Shown here: piece by piece, positions 44,524 to 53,616 of the stretch
Position numbering within the stretch: the first letter of the stretch is position 1
Layout of the letters: the number at the start of each line of letters is the position of its first letter
Origin: Cryptomeria japonica
Taxonomy: Eukaryota > Streptophyta > Pinopsida > Cupressales > Cupressaceae
Direction: 5' to 3'
Length of the DNA: 64,000 bases
Assembly: GCF_030272615.1 (NCBI RefSeq)
Contig: NC_081410.1
Coordinates: 223,313,415 to 223,377,414, forward strand
Made by a program: the position numbers and the translations under genes
The notes under the pieces: model-generated
Told to the model about the DNA's origin: nothing
Seen by the model: only the letters and a program-made list of their open reading frames with translations
The model's database searches: none

Positions 44524-47500
44524 ATGCAAGGAAATAAGCATACAAGATCATTCATGAAGAAACATCCTCGTGAAACCCTGCAAGAAGGTCTGCCCGAGCA
44601 ATCACGAAGAGGCCAGAAGAGATCTGTGATGCATGAGCCGTCGAATGCTGCATGGGTGCAGAAAAATAACAATACTGGTAAGATGCCTGACCGACCTATT
44701 TATGCAAAGTCAAATTCATCTTCAAGAGATTCGGATCAGGATATTTTAGGTTTTCATTCAGGATTGTTCGGAAATATTGATGATATGCCTATTGTGAGCC
44801 GAGAGTTATCACATGCTAGTGTTTCTGCAAAAGATAGAACTAGTTCAAATGCTATTAGGCACTCTGTTCCTAGGACAATAGATGGGAACATTAGTTTGAT
44901 TGATATAGATCAAGTTAATGTATCGGATTCTGAAGAAAATTATCCTGATGAGGATAAAATGTCCCAAGAAATTGAAGAATTAAATAAAAGAGTTCATCAT
45001 TTAATATCCTTGAGGGCCCAAAAGGAGGAAAATAAGGAAAAGGAAGTTAAAGCCAAAATGATGGAGAGAGATAGGCTTCTTAGACAGATAGCTGATCTTG
45101 AAGTCCTTGCCAAGGATAAAGAAAAAAGTGATCAAGAAGGCCCGGTGATCAGGGAAATCCTAACCCCTAAGATCAGACCAGTTCCTAAGTCAGTAGCCCA
45201 GCCAAGTAAAGAAGTCCCTAATGATTCCCAACTCCCTAAGGTTAATTTAGACAAAGGGAAACAGATATGGGTAGATGATGGGGTAGAGTCTAAAATTGCA
45301 GAAGGGATTTCTCATAGGATCCTAGCACATGAGAGAGAGATGGAAAGGATGAGGAAGGAAAAGGAAGACCTCCAAATGGAGTTGGAAAAGGCTGAGCTAG
45401 AAGCTGCAAATCAGGAAGTTAAGAGAAAGATCAACTACCTAAAAGCTCCCCCTATTACATTCCCATCAGAAGATCTTAGTAAGCCCAATCCCCAACAAAT
45501 TTCTCTCCCTCAGGTCAATATCCGACCAGCAGTGCACACTAACATTGCTTCAGTAAGCCATATACCTTCAAATAAGCAGTATACCCAAACATCTCAATCC
45601 CCAATCTCAAAGGCTAAGATGATTATGGGGAATAATAATACTGTTTCCCCTTTTCAAAGAAGGCCGATTAATCTAGAACAATATAAGCAATTGTTTTTTG
45701 ATGGGATCCCAGGATATCCAAATCATGTTCCCATTGAGTTAAGAGACAAACTCCATAAATTTGCCGGGAACAATGCAGTCAGTGCTGAGGAACATCTCAA
45801 ATCTTTTGGGGATTTGATAAATGATTATGAGATAGTTGATGAGGATGTGATTATGAAACTGTTTGTTCAATCCCTGGTTGATGATGCAAGAGATTGGTAT
45901 AGAGGTCTTCCAGTAGCCAGCATAGGTTCATGGGAGGAATTCAAAAATTGCTTTCAAGAACAGTATGGTGATAAGACTAATGTGAGTTTCATGCTGAATG
46001 AGTTCAATAATATCAGAAAATCTGAAAATGAAATAGTCACTGATTTTAATGCTAGGTTCCAGAAGGCTATGCATAGATTATATCAGGTAATGAGGCTAGA
46101 TGACAATATGTGCCTTAACACCTATTATAATGCATTTGATTCTAAAATGGCTTACATTCTCAGAGATAAAAATCCTCATAACTTGAGGGATGCCTTTAGA
46201 ATTTCCATAAATGTTGAAAGTAATAGAAAGGCATCTGGCAAATTAGGAAGGAGGATAGATGGAAGATTATGGCATGAAACCAAGCAGCAACCTAACAAAG
46301 TTGCTAAGGAAGAGGACAAAATAGAAAAACTGGTCACTGCTATGAAAGATTTGACTGCTAAGGTTAACAAAAATGATAAACCTCATTACAATTGGCAAGA
46401 TAGACCTCCTAGGTTACATGATATGCCATACAATACAAATTGGAAGGATGGTAAGCCCCAAGTTGAGAAGCCTAAAATTGCCCAAAGCCAAGACACACCA
46501 GATCCTTTGAAAGGCAAGACTGTTAATAATATAGAAAATACTCCCTGGTGTATTGCTTGTGATGGACCACATTCTCCTCACCAGTGTGCAGTAGCTCAAG
46601 CTCTGGAGGAATCCATGAGACCAGAAGCAGAGCTTGATATTAATATGTTTGAAACTATCATAGAAAGTGATGAGGAATCTATGCCAAGTGAGTGGAGTGA
46701 TGCGTTAGATAATGAAAGATCAGTAAAAGGGCAGTTAGCCTTAGGCTGGCACCCTACATTGAATGTGGTAACAATTGAAGATGAAGAAGTTCATCTTAGG
46801 AGGCCTAGTGAAGAAGAGGTTAGAAATCTCACTAAGGCCGCAATCGCCAAAGCTAAACATAACTACAATCTGAGAAGCACCAAGAGAGATACTGATCAAG
46901 GTGAGCCAGGTTCCATATTTGTAAAAGAGGTCACAAAGAAAGGGGCATCAAGCAGTGTTACTGCTACTGTTAAAGTTAGTCAAGAAAAAGAGGAACAAGT
47001 TAAAGACTTCCCTAGAACCACAGATGCCAAAAGTGCTGATGATGTACAAAAGGTGGAAATAGTAAAAAGGGGTAACCAACTCAAAGTAGAAAAGGTTAAG
47101 GCTAATACTGAACAGTGTAATTATTCCACATTTAATATGGCCCAAGCTTTAACTCAAATGAAGGTCACTGTCCCATTAGTGGAGTTACTAAAGATTAAGG
47201 AACACAAGGATGCAGCTTTGTCTCTATTCTCTAGTATAGCTGATGGTGGTTCAGTATCACACACTGGTTCAGATAAAATTGGGAAGGATCAAGAGTTCCA
47301 AATTCCAGAGGTATATGTTGGAACCACTATCACTCAGGAGCCTTCTCAGGTGGACCCTTTCTATGTCACTCTGCTAGTCAATAACCGGTTAATTAAAAAC
47401 TGCATGATAGATTCAGGAGCAGCGGCTAATGTGATGCCATATGGTGTCATGAAAGAATTAGGATTGTCAATAACCACCGTGTATGGGAAATGTTATGCCA

Positions 47501-47877
47501 TGGATAATAGAGAAGTGCTTGTGATAGGTACAATGAAAGATGTAGAAGTAAAAATAGCTGCATTTCCTGAAGCTACTTACAAAATGGATGTTATTGTAAC
47601 TGATACTAAACCCCACTATGGCATGTTACTCTCTAGGCAGTGGGCTACAGCAGTGGGGGGAAATGTTCAATTGGATTTGTCTTATGCTACTATTCCTGTT
47701 GGTGGCAATAAGGTCAAGCTATACAGGGAGCCACGAACTCCTAAGGTAGTTGAAAATGTGGACCCTAGTGTGCTTAACTGTATGATTGATGTGGATTTAG
47801 ATAATTTCAGAATTCAGCCAGTATCACCTCAGTTGAAGAATACCGACCCAATTGTAGTTGAACTACAAGCACAATAG
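44524..47877 (+). CDS. Gag-protease polyprotein of element H
   Basis: The frame is open from an ATG at 44380. The ATG at 44524 (MQGNKHTRSF) is preferred because the codons before it overlap the second primer-like motif and look untranslated. Order: basic Ser/Arg-rich N-terminus; coiled coil (MSQEIEELNKRVHHLISLRAQKEEN type, about 44960-45130) and another near 45320-45430; a Retrotrans_gag capsid core (FDGIPGYPNH, DDARDWYRGLPVASIGSWEEF, about 45690-46110); a short Cys/His cluster CIACDGPHSPHQC (46549-46587) that departs from strict CX2CX4HX4C spacing; then an aspartic protease with MIDSGAAANVMPYG (about 47404). It ends in TAG at 47875-47877 in the same frame as pol. It would form the particle and mature it. 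Confidence 0.9.
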   Translation: MQGNKHTRSFMKKHPRETLQEGLPEQSRRGQKRSVMHEPSNAAWVQKNNNTGKMPDRPIYAKSNSSSRDSDQDILGFHSGLFGNIDDMPIVSRELSHASVSAKDRTSSNAIRHSVPRTIDGNISLIDIDQVNVSDSEENYPDEDKMSQEIEELNKRVHHLISLRAQKEENKEKEVKAKMMERDRLLRQIADLEVLAKDKEKSDQEGPVIREILTPKIRPVPKSVAQPSKEVPNDSQLPKVNLDKGKQIWVDDGVESKIAEGISHRILAHEREMERMRKEKEDLQMELEKAELEAANQEVKRKINYLKAPPITFPSEDLSKPNPQQISLPQVNIRPAVHTNIASVSHIPSNKQYTQTSQSPISKAKMIMGNNNTVSPFQRRPINLEQYKQLFFDGIPGYPNHVPIELRDKLHKFAGNNAVSAEEHLKSFGDLINDYEIVDEDVIMKLFVQSLVDDARDWYRGLPVASIGSWEEFKNCFQEQYGDKTNVSFMLNEFNNIRKSENEIVTDFNARFQKAMHRLYQVMRLDDNMCLNTYYNAFDSKMAYILRDKNPHNLRDAFRISINVESNRKASGKLGRRIDGRLWHETKQQPNKVAKEEDKIEKLVTAMKDLTAKVNKNDKPHYNWQDRPPRLHDMPYNTNWKDGKPQVEKPKIAQSQDTPDPLKGKTVNNIENTPWCIACDGPHSPHQCAVAQALEESMRPEAELDINMFETIIESDEESMPSEWSDALDNERSVKGQLALGWHPTLNVVTIEDEEVHLRRPSEEEVRNLTKAAIAKAKHNYNLRSTKRDTDQGEPGSIFVKEVTKKGASSSVTATVKVSQEKEEQVKDFPRTTDAKSADDVQKVEIVKRGNQLKVEKVKANTEQCNYSTFNMAQALTQMKVTVPLVELLKIKEHKDAALSLFSSIADGGSVSHTGSDKIGKDQEFQIPEVYVGTTITQEPSQVDPFYVTLLVNNRLIKNCMIDSGAAANVMPYGVMKELGLSITTVYGKCYAMDNREVLVIGTMKDVEVKIAAFPEATYKMDVIVTDTKPHYGMLLSRQWATAVGGNVQLDLSYATIPVGGNKVKLYREPRTPKVVENVDPSVLNCMIDVDLDNFRIQPVSPQLKNTDPIVVELQAQ
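47875..47877 (+). other. In-frame TAG between protease and pol
   Basis: A single amber codon in the context CAA TAG TAT separates two long frames that are otherwise continuous (44380-47877 and 47878-51369). It could be a readthrough site, an intron boundary zone as in Ogre, or a mutation. The bases after it do not match the classical CARYYA readthrough context. Confidence 0.75.
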
Positions 47878-50800
47878 TATGGATTGTGGCAAATGTATTT
47901 TGATGGAGCTTGTTCCAAAGAAGGGTTAGGAGCGGGGGTTCTTTTTGTATCCCCATCAGGTATAACCTTCAAATATTCATTCTTATTGGCATTCCAATGC
48001 ACAAATAATACTGCAGAGTATGAAGCTTTGTTATTAGGACTTGAGGTTGCAAAAAAGCATGGAATCCGATTATTGAAAGTGATGGGTGATTCAGAGCTGG
48101 TCGTCTCTCAGGTAAGATCTAAGTATGCGTCTAAGAATGATAAATTGAAGCAATATAAGCATGCTGTTTGGGATATTATTGAGTATTTTGATGCCTTTTC
48201 TATCAACTGGATAGAGCGAGCAAAGAATATTATGGCAGATTTCTTAGCTAATTTTGCTTTAAAAAATGATGATGCAACACTAACTGGTATCTCCACTGTG
48301 GAAATAAAAGCTAGGCCTGCTATCCCTGATAATGTATATAACTGGCAAGTTTTTGCTGATGATGATGATATTCTTAGGTTCATCCAATGTGTTGATGATT
48401 ATGATGGACAAAAAATTGATTGTAATGCATTGGTGGAAGTAGTCGATGGCAGAGAGACAGTGTTTGGAAATGATATTGTCCAATTGGAAACCAACGAAAT
48501 ACCTAAAGGACTGGTGGAGTTAGAAAGCATGTTTAGTTATAATGACAGTCATCTACACCAGCAATCTACCACTAAGTTAGAAGAACTAGAGGAGGTCAAC
48601 TTGGGGACAGAATCATCCCCCAAGTTGGTATATATTGGAAAGAAGCTACCTCCTCATGTTAGGACTAACCTAATCAGTTTACTGAAAAGGTATAAACATG
48701 TTTTTGCTTGGTCTTATGAAGATCTAAAGGCGTATAGACAAGATCTTTTTCAGCATGAAATTCCCTTACTTTCAGATGCTAAGCCTTTTAGACAGAAACA
48801 GAGACCTATTAACCCCTTGTTAGAAACGAAAATGCAACAAGAGTTGACTAAATTGAGAGAAGGGGGGATTATCAAACCAATCAGACATTCTTCATGGGTT
48901 TCTAATTTGGTCCCAGTGAGGAAAAAGAATGGAGATATCAGATTGTGTGTGGATTTTAGGAATCTGAATGTTGCTTCCCTAAAAGATAATTATTCATCTC
49001 CAAACATGGAAGCAATGCTACAAAGAGTGACAGGTTGTGATCTTTTGTCCATGATGGATGGTTTCTCAGGATACAATCAAGTGCTTGTAAGGGAGTCTGA
49101 ACAGTTTAAAACAGCTTTTACTACTCCATGGGGAACTTATGTGTATGTGAGAATGCCGTTTGGATTGAAAAATGCGGGGGCTACCTTTCAAAGAGCTATG
49201 GATGTGGCTTTTAAGGAATTCATTAACATTATTATGGTGGTTTACCAAGATGATTTAACTTGTTTCTCAAAGAGAGCTGATGATCACTGTGGACATTTAG
49301 AGAAGGTGTTTGATAAAGCCTTGGAATTTGGTGTATCACTGAATCCCAAAAAATGTCATTTTGGGGTCACTGAGGGAAAATTATTGGGACATATAGTTTC
49401 CAAGGAAGGAGTAAGAATAGACCCTGAAAGAATTGAAGCAATCAATAAGGTGTCTGAACCAAAAAATGTGAAAGGAATTCAGTCCTTTCTAGGCAAAGTG
49501 AATTTTGTCAGGAGATTCATTGCCAACTTTGCTGAGATAGTAAAGCCTATTGTCAAGTTGCTCAAGAAAGACACCAAGTTTCACTGGGATCAGGAAGCCT
49601 CAAAAGCTTTTAATGAGATTAAGAAAGCAATCCAAGAAGCACCAGTGTTGAAGTCCCCGGATTATGGTAAGCCTTTTTCTCTGTTTTCTTTTGCTTCATA
49701 TCACACAGTGGCTGCAGTATTATTGCAAAAGGATAATGAGGGATATGATCATCCCATAGCTTTCTATAGCAAATCTTTGCAAGCGGCAGAATTAAAATAT
49801 GAAACCATGGAGAAACAAGCTTATGCCTTGGTTAAAGCTGTTAAAGCCTTTAGGCCATATTTGGTGAATGCAAATGTCACTGCCTATGTTCCACATGCTG
49901 CAGTTAAAGATATTCTGTCTCAATCTGAGGTTACTGGGAAGAGATGCAGATGGATCAATAGAATTCAAGAGTTCAATTTGGAGGTAAAGATCACTAAATT
50001 GGTGAGAGGGTTAGGTTTGGCCAAGCTCATGGCTGAGTCAAATCTCATGAATGTAGAAGTACACAATGTTGAAGTTGAAGATATTTTGGTCACTAGTATT
50101 GAGAGGCAACCATGGTACATAGAGATAGTCCAAGTATTGAGGGGTAATATGCTGCCAGAAGGAATGACTCCCAACCAGAAGAGAACTTTAAAGCTCAAAT
50201 CCCAAAAGTATGTCCTCATTCAGGGTGATCTTTTTTGGAGAAAAAGAGATGGGGAGTTACTATTGTGTTTGGATGAATTTCAAGCTAAACAGATGTTGAA
50301 TGAAATGCATGATGGAGTATGTGGAGGTCATTACTCTGCTAAGACTACAGCTGGTAAGATAATACGGGCTGGGTATTATTGGCCTACTTTGTTTAAAGAC
50401 ACCCATGCATATGTTCGAAGATGTGATTCATGTCAGAGATTTTCTTCTAAGCTCAAGTATGAAGGAGCCTTACCACTAAATCCAGTTTCTGTAGAAGCTC
50501 CTTTTGTTCAATGGGGTATTGATTTTATTGGAGAGATTGTTGAAAAGTCAGGAAGAGGCCATGGATGGATTATAGTGGCTATAGATTATTTTACCAAATG
50601 GATAGAAGCTATTCCCACAAGAAGAGCTACTAGTAAAATTGTCATTGATTTCCTGATGGATAATATTGTGACTAGGTTTGGAACACCTACAAAATTGGTA
50701 ATGGATAATGCTATGTGTTTCAGATCAGAAGAATTTGTAGGCTTTTGCAATAATCATGGTATACTTATGTCATACTCATCACCTTATCACCCTCAAGGGA

Positions 50801-51369
50801 ATGGACAAGCAGAATCTAGCAACAAAAGCTTGCTAACTATTATTAAGAAGATCTTAGAAGAAAACAAAAGGTCTTGGGATCAAAAGTTGAAATTGGCTCT
50901 GTGGGCAGATAGAATAACAGTTAAAAAATCCATTGGAATGTCACCTTTTGAGTTGGTTTATGGTACCCAAGCCAGATTACCGGTAAATAACCTTCTTCCA
51001 GTATATAAATTTTTGCAGGAAGAGAGCATGGAACTATCTGAACCAATGGAGAACAGGATGATCCAAATTGTAGAGGTGGAAGAGCTTAGAACCTCCGCTC
51101 ATAAGAAAAATCAAAAGCTCCAGCTACAGTCAAAGTATCTTTTTGATAAAAGAACATCGTTAAGGAAGTTTCAAATTGATGACATGGTTCTTCAGTGGAA
51201 TGCAAAAGGGCAGGATAAAGGAAAGCATAAGAAATTTGAATCACTCTGGATTGGCCCTTTTGTAATTTGTGATTTGAATGGTAAGGATTCATATTTCTTG
51301 AAGAATATGAATGATGAGATGCAGGAATTTCCAGTGCATGGACAATTCCTGAAGTACTATTTCTCTTAA
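47878..51369 (+). CDS. Pol polyprotein of element H: RNase H, RT, degenerate RNase H, integrase
   Basis: Positions are counted from codon 47884. Residues 4-125 form a complete RNase H with D7 (YFDGA), E47 (AEYEAL), D69 (GDSEL) and D119 (MADFLAN), of the aRNase H/plant RNase H I style. RT lies at about 300-520 (PINPLLETKMQQEL, RLCVDFRNLN, MPFGLKNAGATFQRAM, YQDD at 454-457, LNPKKCHFG). The following RNase H-like region (about 590-700) lacks the first acidic residue (SFASYHTVAAVLL), so it is probably only structural. The integrase has an H-H-C-C block (about 808-855), D880 (GIDFIG), D941 (VMDNA) and E977 (GQAESS). The C-terminus has a GPF-type module (LWIGPFVICDL) and no chromodomain. No inner stop is present. 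Confidence 0.92.
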   Translation, partial: YGLWQMYFDGACSKEGLGAGVLFVSPSGITFKYSFLLAFQCTNNTAEYEALLLGLEVAKKHGIRLLKVMGDSELVVSQVRSKYASKNDKLKQYKHAVWDIIEYFDAFSINWIERAKNIMADFLANFALKNDDATLTGISTVEIKARPAIPDNVYNWQVFADDDDILRFIQCVDDYDGQKIDCNALVEVVDGRETVFGNDIVQLETNEIPKGLVELESMFSYNDSHLHQQSTTKLEELEEVNLGTESSPKLVYIGKKLPPHVRTNLISLLKRYKHVFAWSYEDLKAYRQDLFQHEIPLLSDAKPFRQKQRPINPLLETKMQQELTKLREGGIIKPIRHSSWVSNLVPVRKKNGDIRLCVDFRNLNVASLKDNYSSPNMEAMLQRVTGCDLLSMMDGFSGYNQVLVRESEQFKTAFTTPWGTYVYVRMPFGLKNAGATFQRAMDVAFKEFINIIMVVYQDDLTCFSKRADDHCGHLEKVFDKALEFGVSLNPKKCHFGVTEGKLLGHIVSKEGVRIDPERIEAINKVSEPKNVKGIQSFLGKVNFVRRFIANFAEIVKPIVKLLKKDTKFHWDQEASKAFNEIKKAIQEAPVLKSPDYGKPFSLFSFASYHTVAAVLLQKDNEGYDHPIAFYSKSLQAAELKYETMEKQAYALVKAVKAFRPYLVNANVTAYVPHAAVKDILSQSEVTGKRCRWINRIQEFNLEVKITKLVRGLGLAKLMAESNLMNVEVHNVEVEDILVTSIERQPWYIEIVQVLRGNMLPEGMTPNQKRTLKLKSQKYVLIQGDLFWRKRDGELLLCLDEFQAKQMLNEMHDGVCGGHYSAKTTAGKIIRAGYYWPTLFKDTHAYVRRCDSCQRFSSKLKYEGALPLNPVSVEAPFVQWGIDFIGEIVEKSGRGHGWIIVAIDYFTKWIEAIPTRRATSKIVIDFLMDNIVTRFGTPTKLVMDNAMCFRSEEFVGFCNNHGILMSYSSPYHPQGNGQAESSNKSLLTIIKKILEENKRSWDQKLKLALWADRITVKKSIGMSPFELVYGTQARLPVNNLLPVYKFLQEESMELSEPMENRMIQIVEVEELRTSAHKKNQKLQLQSKYLFDKRTSLRKFQIDDMVLQWNAKGQDKGKHKKFESLWIGPFVICDLNGKDSYFLKNMNDEMQEFPVHGQFLKYYFS

Positions 51370-51516
51370 TATCCATGCACAGTAGGTCCTTGGTTTGTAT
51401 ATATTTTGTTTTCTTTCCTGTTTTCCTGGTTTTGGTCTGTGTTTTGGTCTGTTTCTCCAGATTTTCTGAGTTTTCTTGTGTTGATCTCGCAATCAACCAT
51501 CCCCAGTCAGAGCCGC
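51370..51516 (+). other. Short pol-LTR spacer of element H
   Basis: 147 bases, T-rich then C-rich ('caaccatccccagtcagagccgc'). Unusually, no purine run is visible directly before the 3' LTR. Confidence 0.7.
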
Positions 51517-51854
51517 TATTATCGTTGTTTTAAAATTGGATTCTTTCCCCATATTTGGCTATGGTTTTTGAAAAAATTTGTATAAGATGTGGCCCCAAAT
51601 GCTTCAGCCTTGTTCTAAACCTGGAGGGTCTAAGGTTTTTCTAAGTTTTAGGCTTTATCTTTTGTGTTAGGTCCCCTGGTTTCTATTCCGACGTTACTTT
51701 ATTTCACTTAAGTCATGGGTCGCGGGGTCGTAAGAAGTGTCCCCCCTTGCTATTTACCTAGGCGGTCATGTTTATTATTTGAAAATTTTCGCCTTTTATT
51801 ATTTCCTTCTAAAGTGCCGGGCCCAGTAAACACTGATCAACTTCAGAAAAGATC

Positions 51855-53070
51855 CGACGGTTGGCGCTATTTCGCAAAGGCTAAGTGCTCACATTTTAAG
51901 GCTGCGAAATAGCGAGGATTAATATCAGCCGTCCATGTGTCATGCGGAGGAAGTGAAGGTTGCGGCTGTCAAGAAGGTGGGGCCCCCTCTACGTGGTCTT
52001 CTCTGGCGTATTGGAGTGCAGCACGTGGTACAGGCCGCCACAGTCAACATTTTAAGATTAAGGATCTAAGTGGGCCCCAAAGATGAGTCAGCTCACAGGT
52101 GGAGGTGACCTGGCAAGGATAGCTCTTACAATTCATTGAGACCCCGTGGCTCCTTCCAGTGAATGAAAATTCGACAGGTCAGCTTCGAAAATGACAGGGC
52201 ACCAGGTGTCCATGATGTGTCCGTGGGCCCACCTCTTCTGAAAGCTCCTAGCAGGGTTTAAATGCTGAGCAACTTCTGAAAGGATCTGACGGTCAGCGCT
52301 ATTTCGCAAAGGTTAAGTGCTTGCCCTTTAAGGCTGCGAAATAGCGAGGATTAATATCGGCCGTCCATCTGTCACGACAGGGTAAGTGGAAGGCATAGTT
52401 GTCAGTGATAGCTGGAGCCCCGTGGCTTTCTTTTGGCATATTATAAGGTAACACGTGGCACGGGCCGCCACAGTCGAAAATGACAGGGCGCCAGGTGTCC
52501 ATGATGTGTCCGTGGGCCCACCTCTTCTGAAAGCTCCTAGCAGGGTTTAAATGTCACGCAAGTCGAGATAAGATCTAACGGCTCGCGCTATTTCGCAAGG
52601 GTAAGATGCTCACATTTTAAGGCTGCGAAATAGCGAAAGTTAACCTGGACCGTCCACGTGTCTTGATGACACGTGGTCTAAAAGGCAGCTGTGGGTCCCT
52701 ATAGTGTATGTTCGACAAATGAAAAGTTGACAGGTCAGCTTCGAAGGTGACACGAAAGCCAGGTGTCTATGGCGTTTCTGTGGGCCCACCTTTTCTGAGG
52801 TAGACCTGTCGAGACTGAAGTGGGGCCCCCCATGGTTCTTCTTCCGGCAAATGACAGAATGACAAATCAGCACAGTGGATGACTAGATGCCAGATGTCAC
52901 TGATGACTCAGCGGGCCCACCATTCTTGAGGACCTGTTCGAAGGATTAAAAGGCGATTAACTTGAAAGATAATCCAACGGCCCGTGCTATTTCGCAAGGG
53001 TTAAGTGCTCACATTTTAAGGCTGCGAAATAGCGAGAATGAATATCAGCCGTCCACGTGTCATGATGATG
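51855..53070. repeat. Four hairpin modules (H 3' LTR)
   Basis: Copies of the four 5' LTR modules, with arms at 51865-51876/51903-51914, 52297-52308/52335-52346, 52586-52597/52624-52635 and 52985-52996/53023-53034. In module 4 the first arm begins TGC not CGC, a C-to-T change at a CpG that weakens the terminal base pair. Confidence 0.87.
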
Positions 53071-53106
53071 ACATGGCAAAAAGAGAAAAGCACGGGCCCG
53101 CTATGG

Positions 53107-53113
53107 TATAAAG
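53107..53113 (+). promoter_or_regulatory. Putative TATA box of H 3' LTR
   Basis: TATAAAG, identical to 39242-39248. Because it lies upstream of the intact ORF, the 3' LTR could make an ORF-only transcript independent of the full-length RNA. Confidence 0.5.
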
Positions 53114-53616
53114 GGCGACATTCAGCCAGTATCAAAATAGAATGTGAGGGGATTTTCTAAGCCAATGGTCGGATGCCGCGTGGTATTATGTGGCCAATAA
53201 AAAGACAGGACTTAGACTAAGGACAAAGCCGTCAAAATGAAATTCACAGAGAGACACTTGCAGAAAGACTGCGGCCCGTTGGAGCTAAAATATGAATTCT
53301 CGTATGAATTCGATTTTGAAGGGACGGTCGAAGCATGCGGAATCAATGTTACAGTTAAGGCCCAGAGTACAAGCATTTGATTTCCTAACAACCAAGTAAG
53401 GATATCTCTTAAAAGGATTTTTGCAGAGAAGGCAAACGCAGAGTTATCCTTTACAAATACAGAGAAGGTGAATTGGTTGCAGAGCAAATTTCTTCGAGCA
53501 AGCATCAGGTTTTTTTTTTTTCTTATTTTGCAGCCGTTCTTGTGTTGTGATACGTGAAACTGTTCTCGTATAGCAGAAATATTTTCAGAAGTAATATTTA
53601 TCTGGTTGTATTGCAA

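Noticed and set aside
47884-48262. N-terminal RNase H as a captured host gene
   Set aside because: It is in frame with RT and integrase in one pol frame, with no intron or target duplications; a second RNase H is known in related Tat elements.
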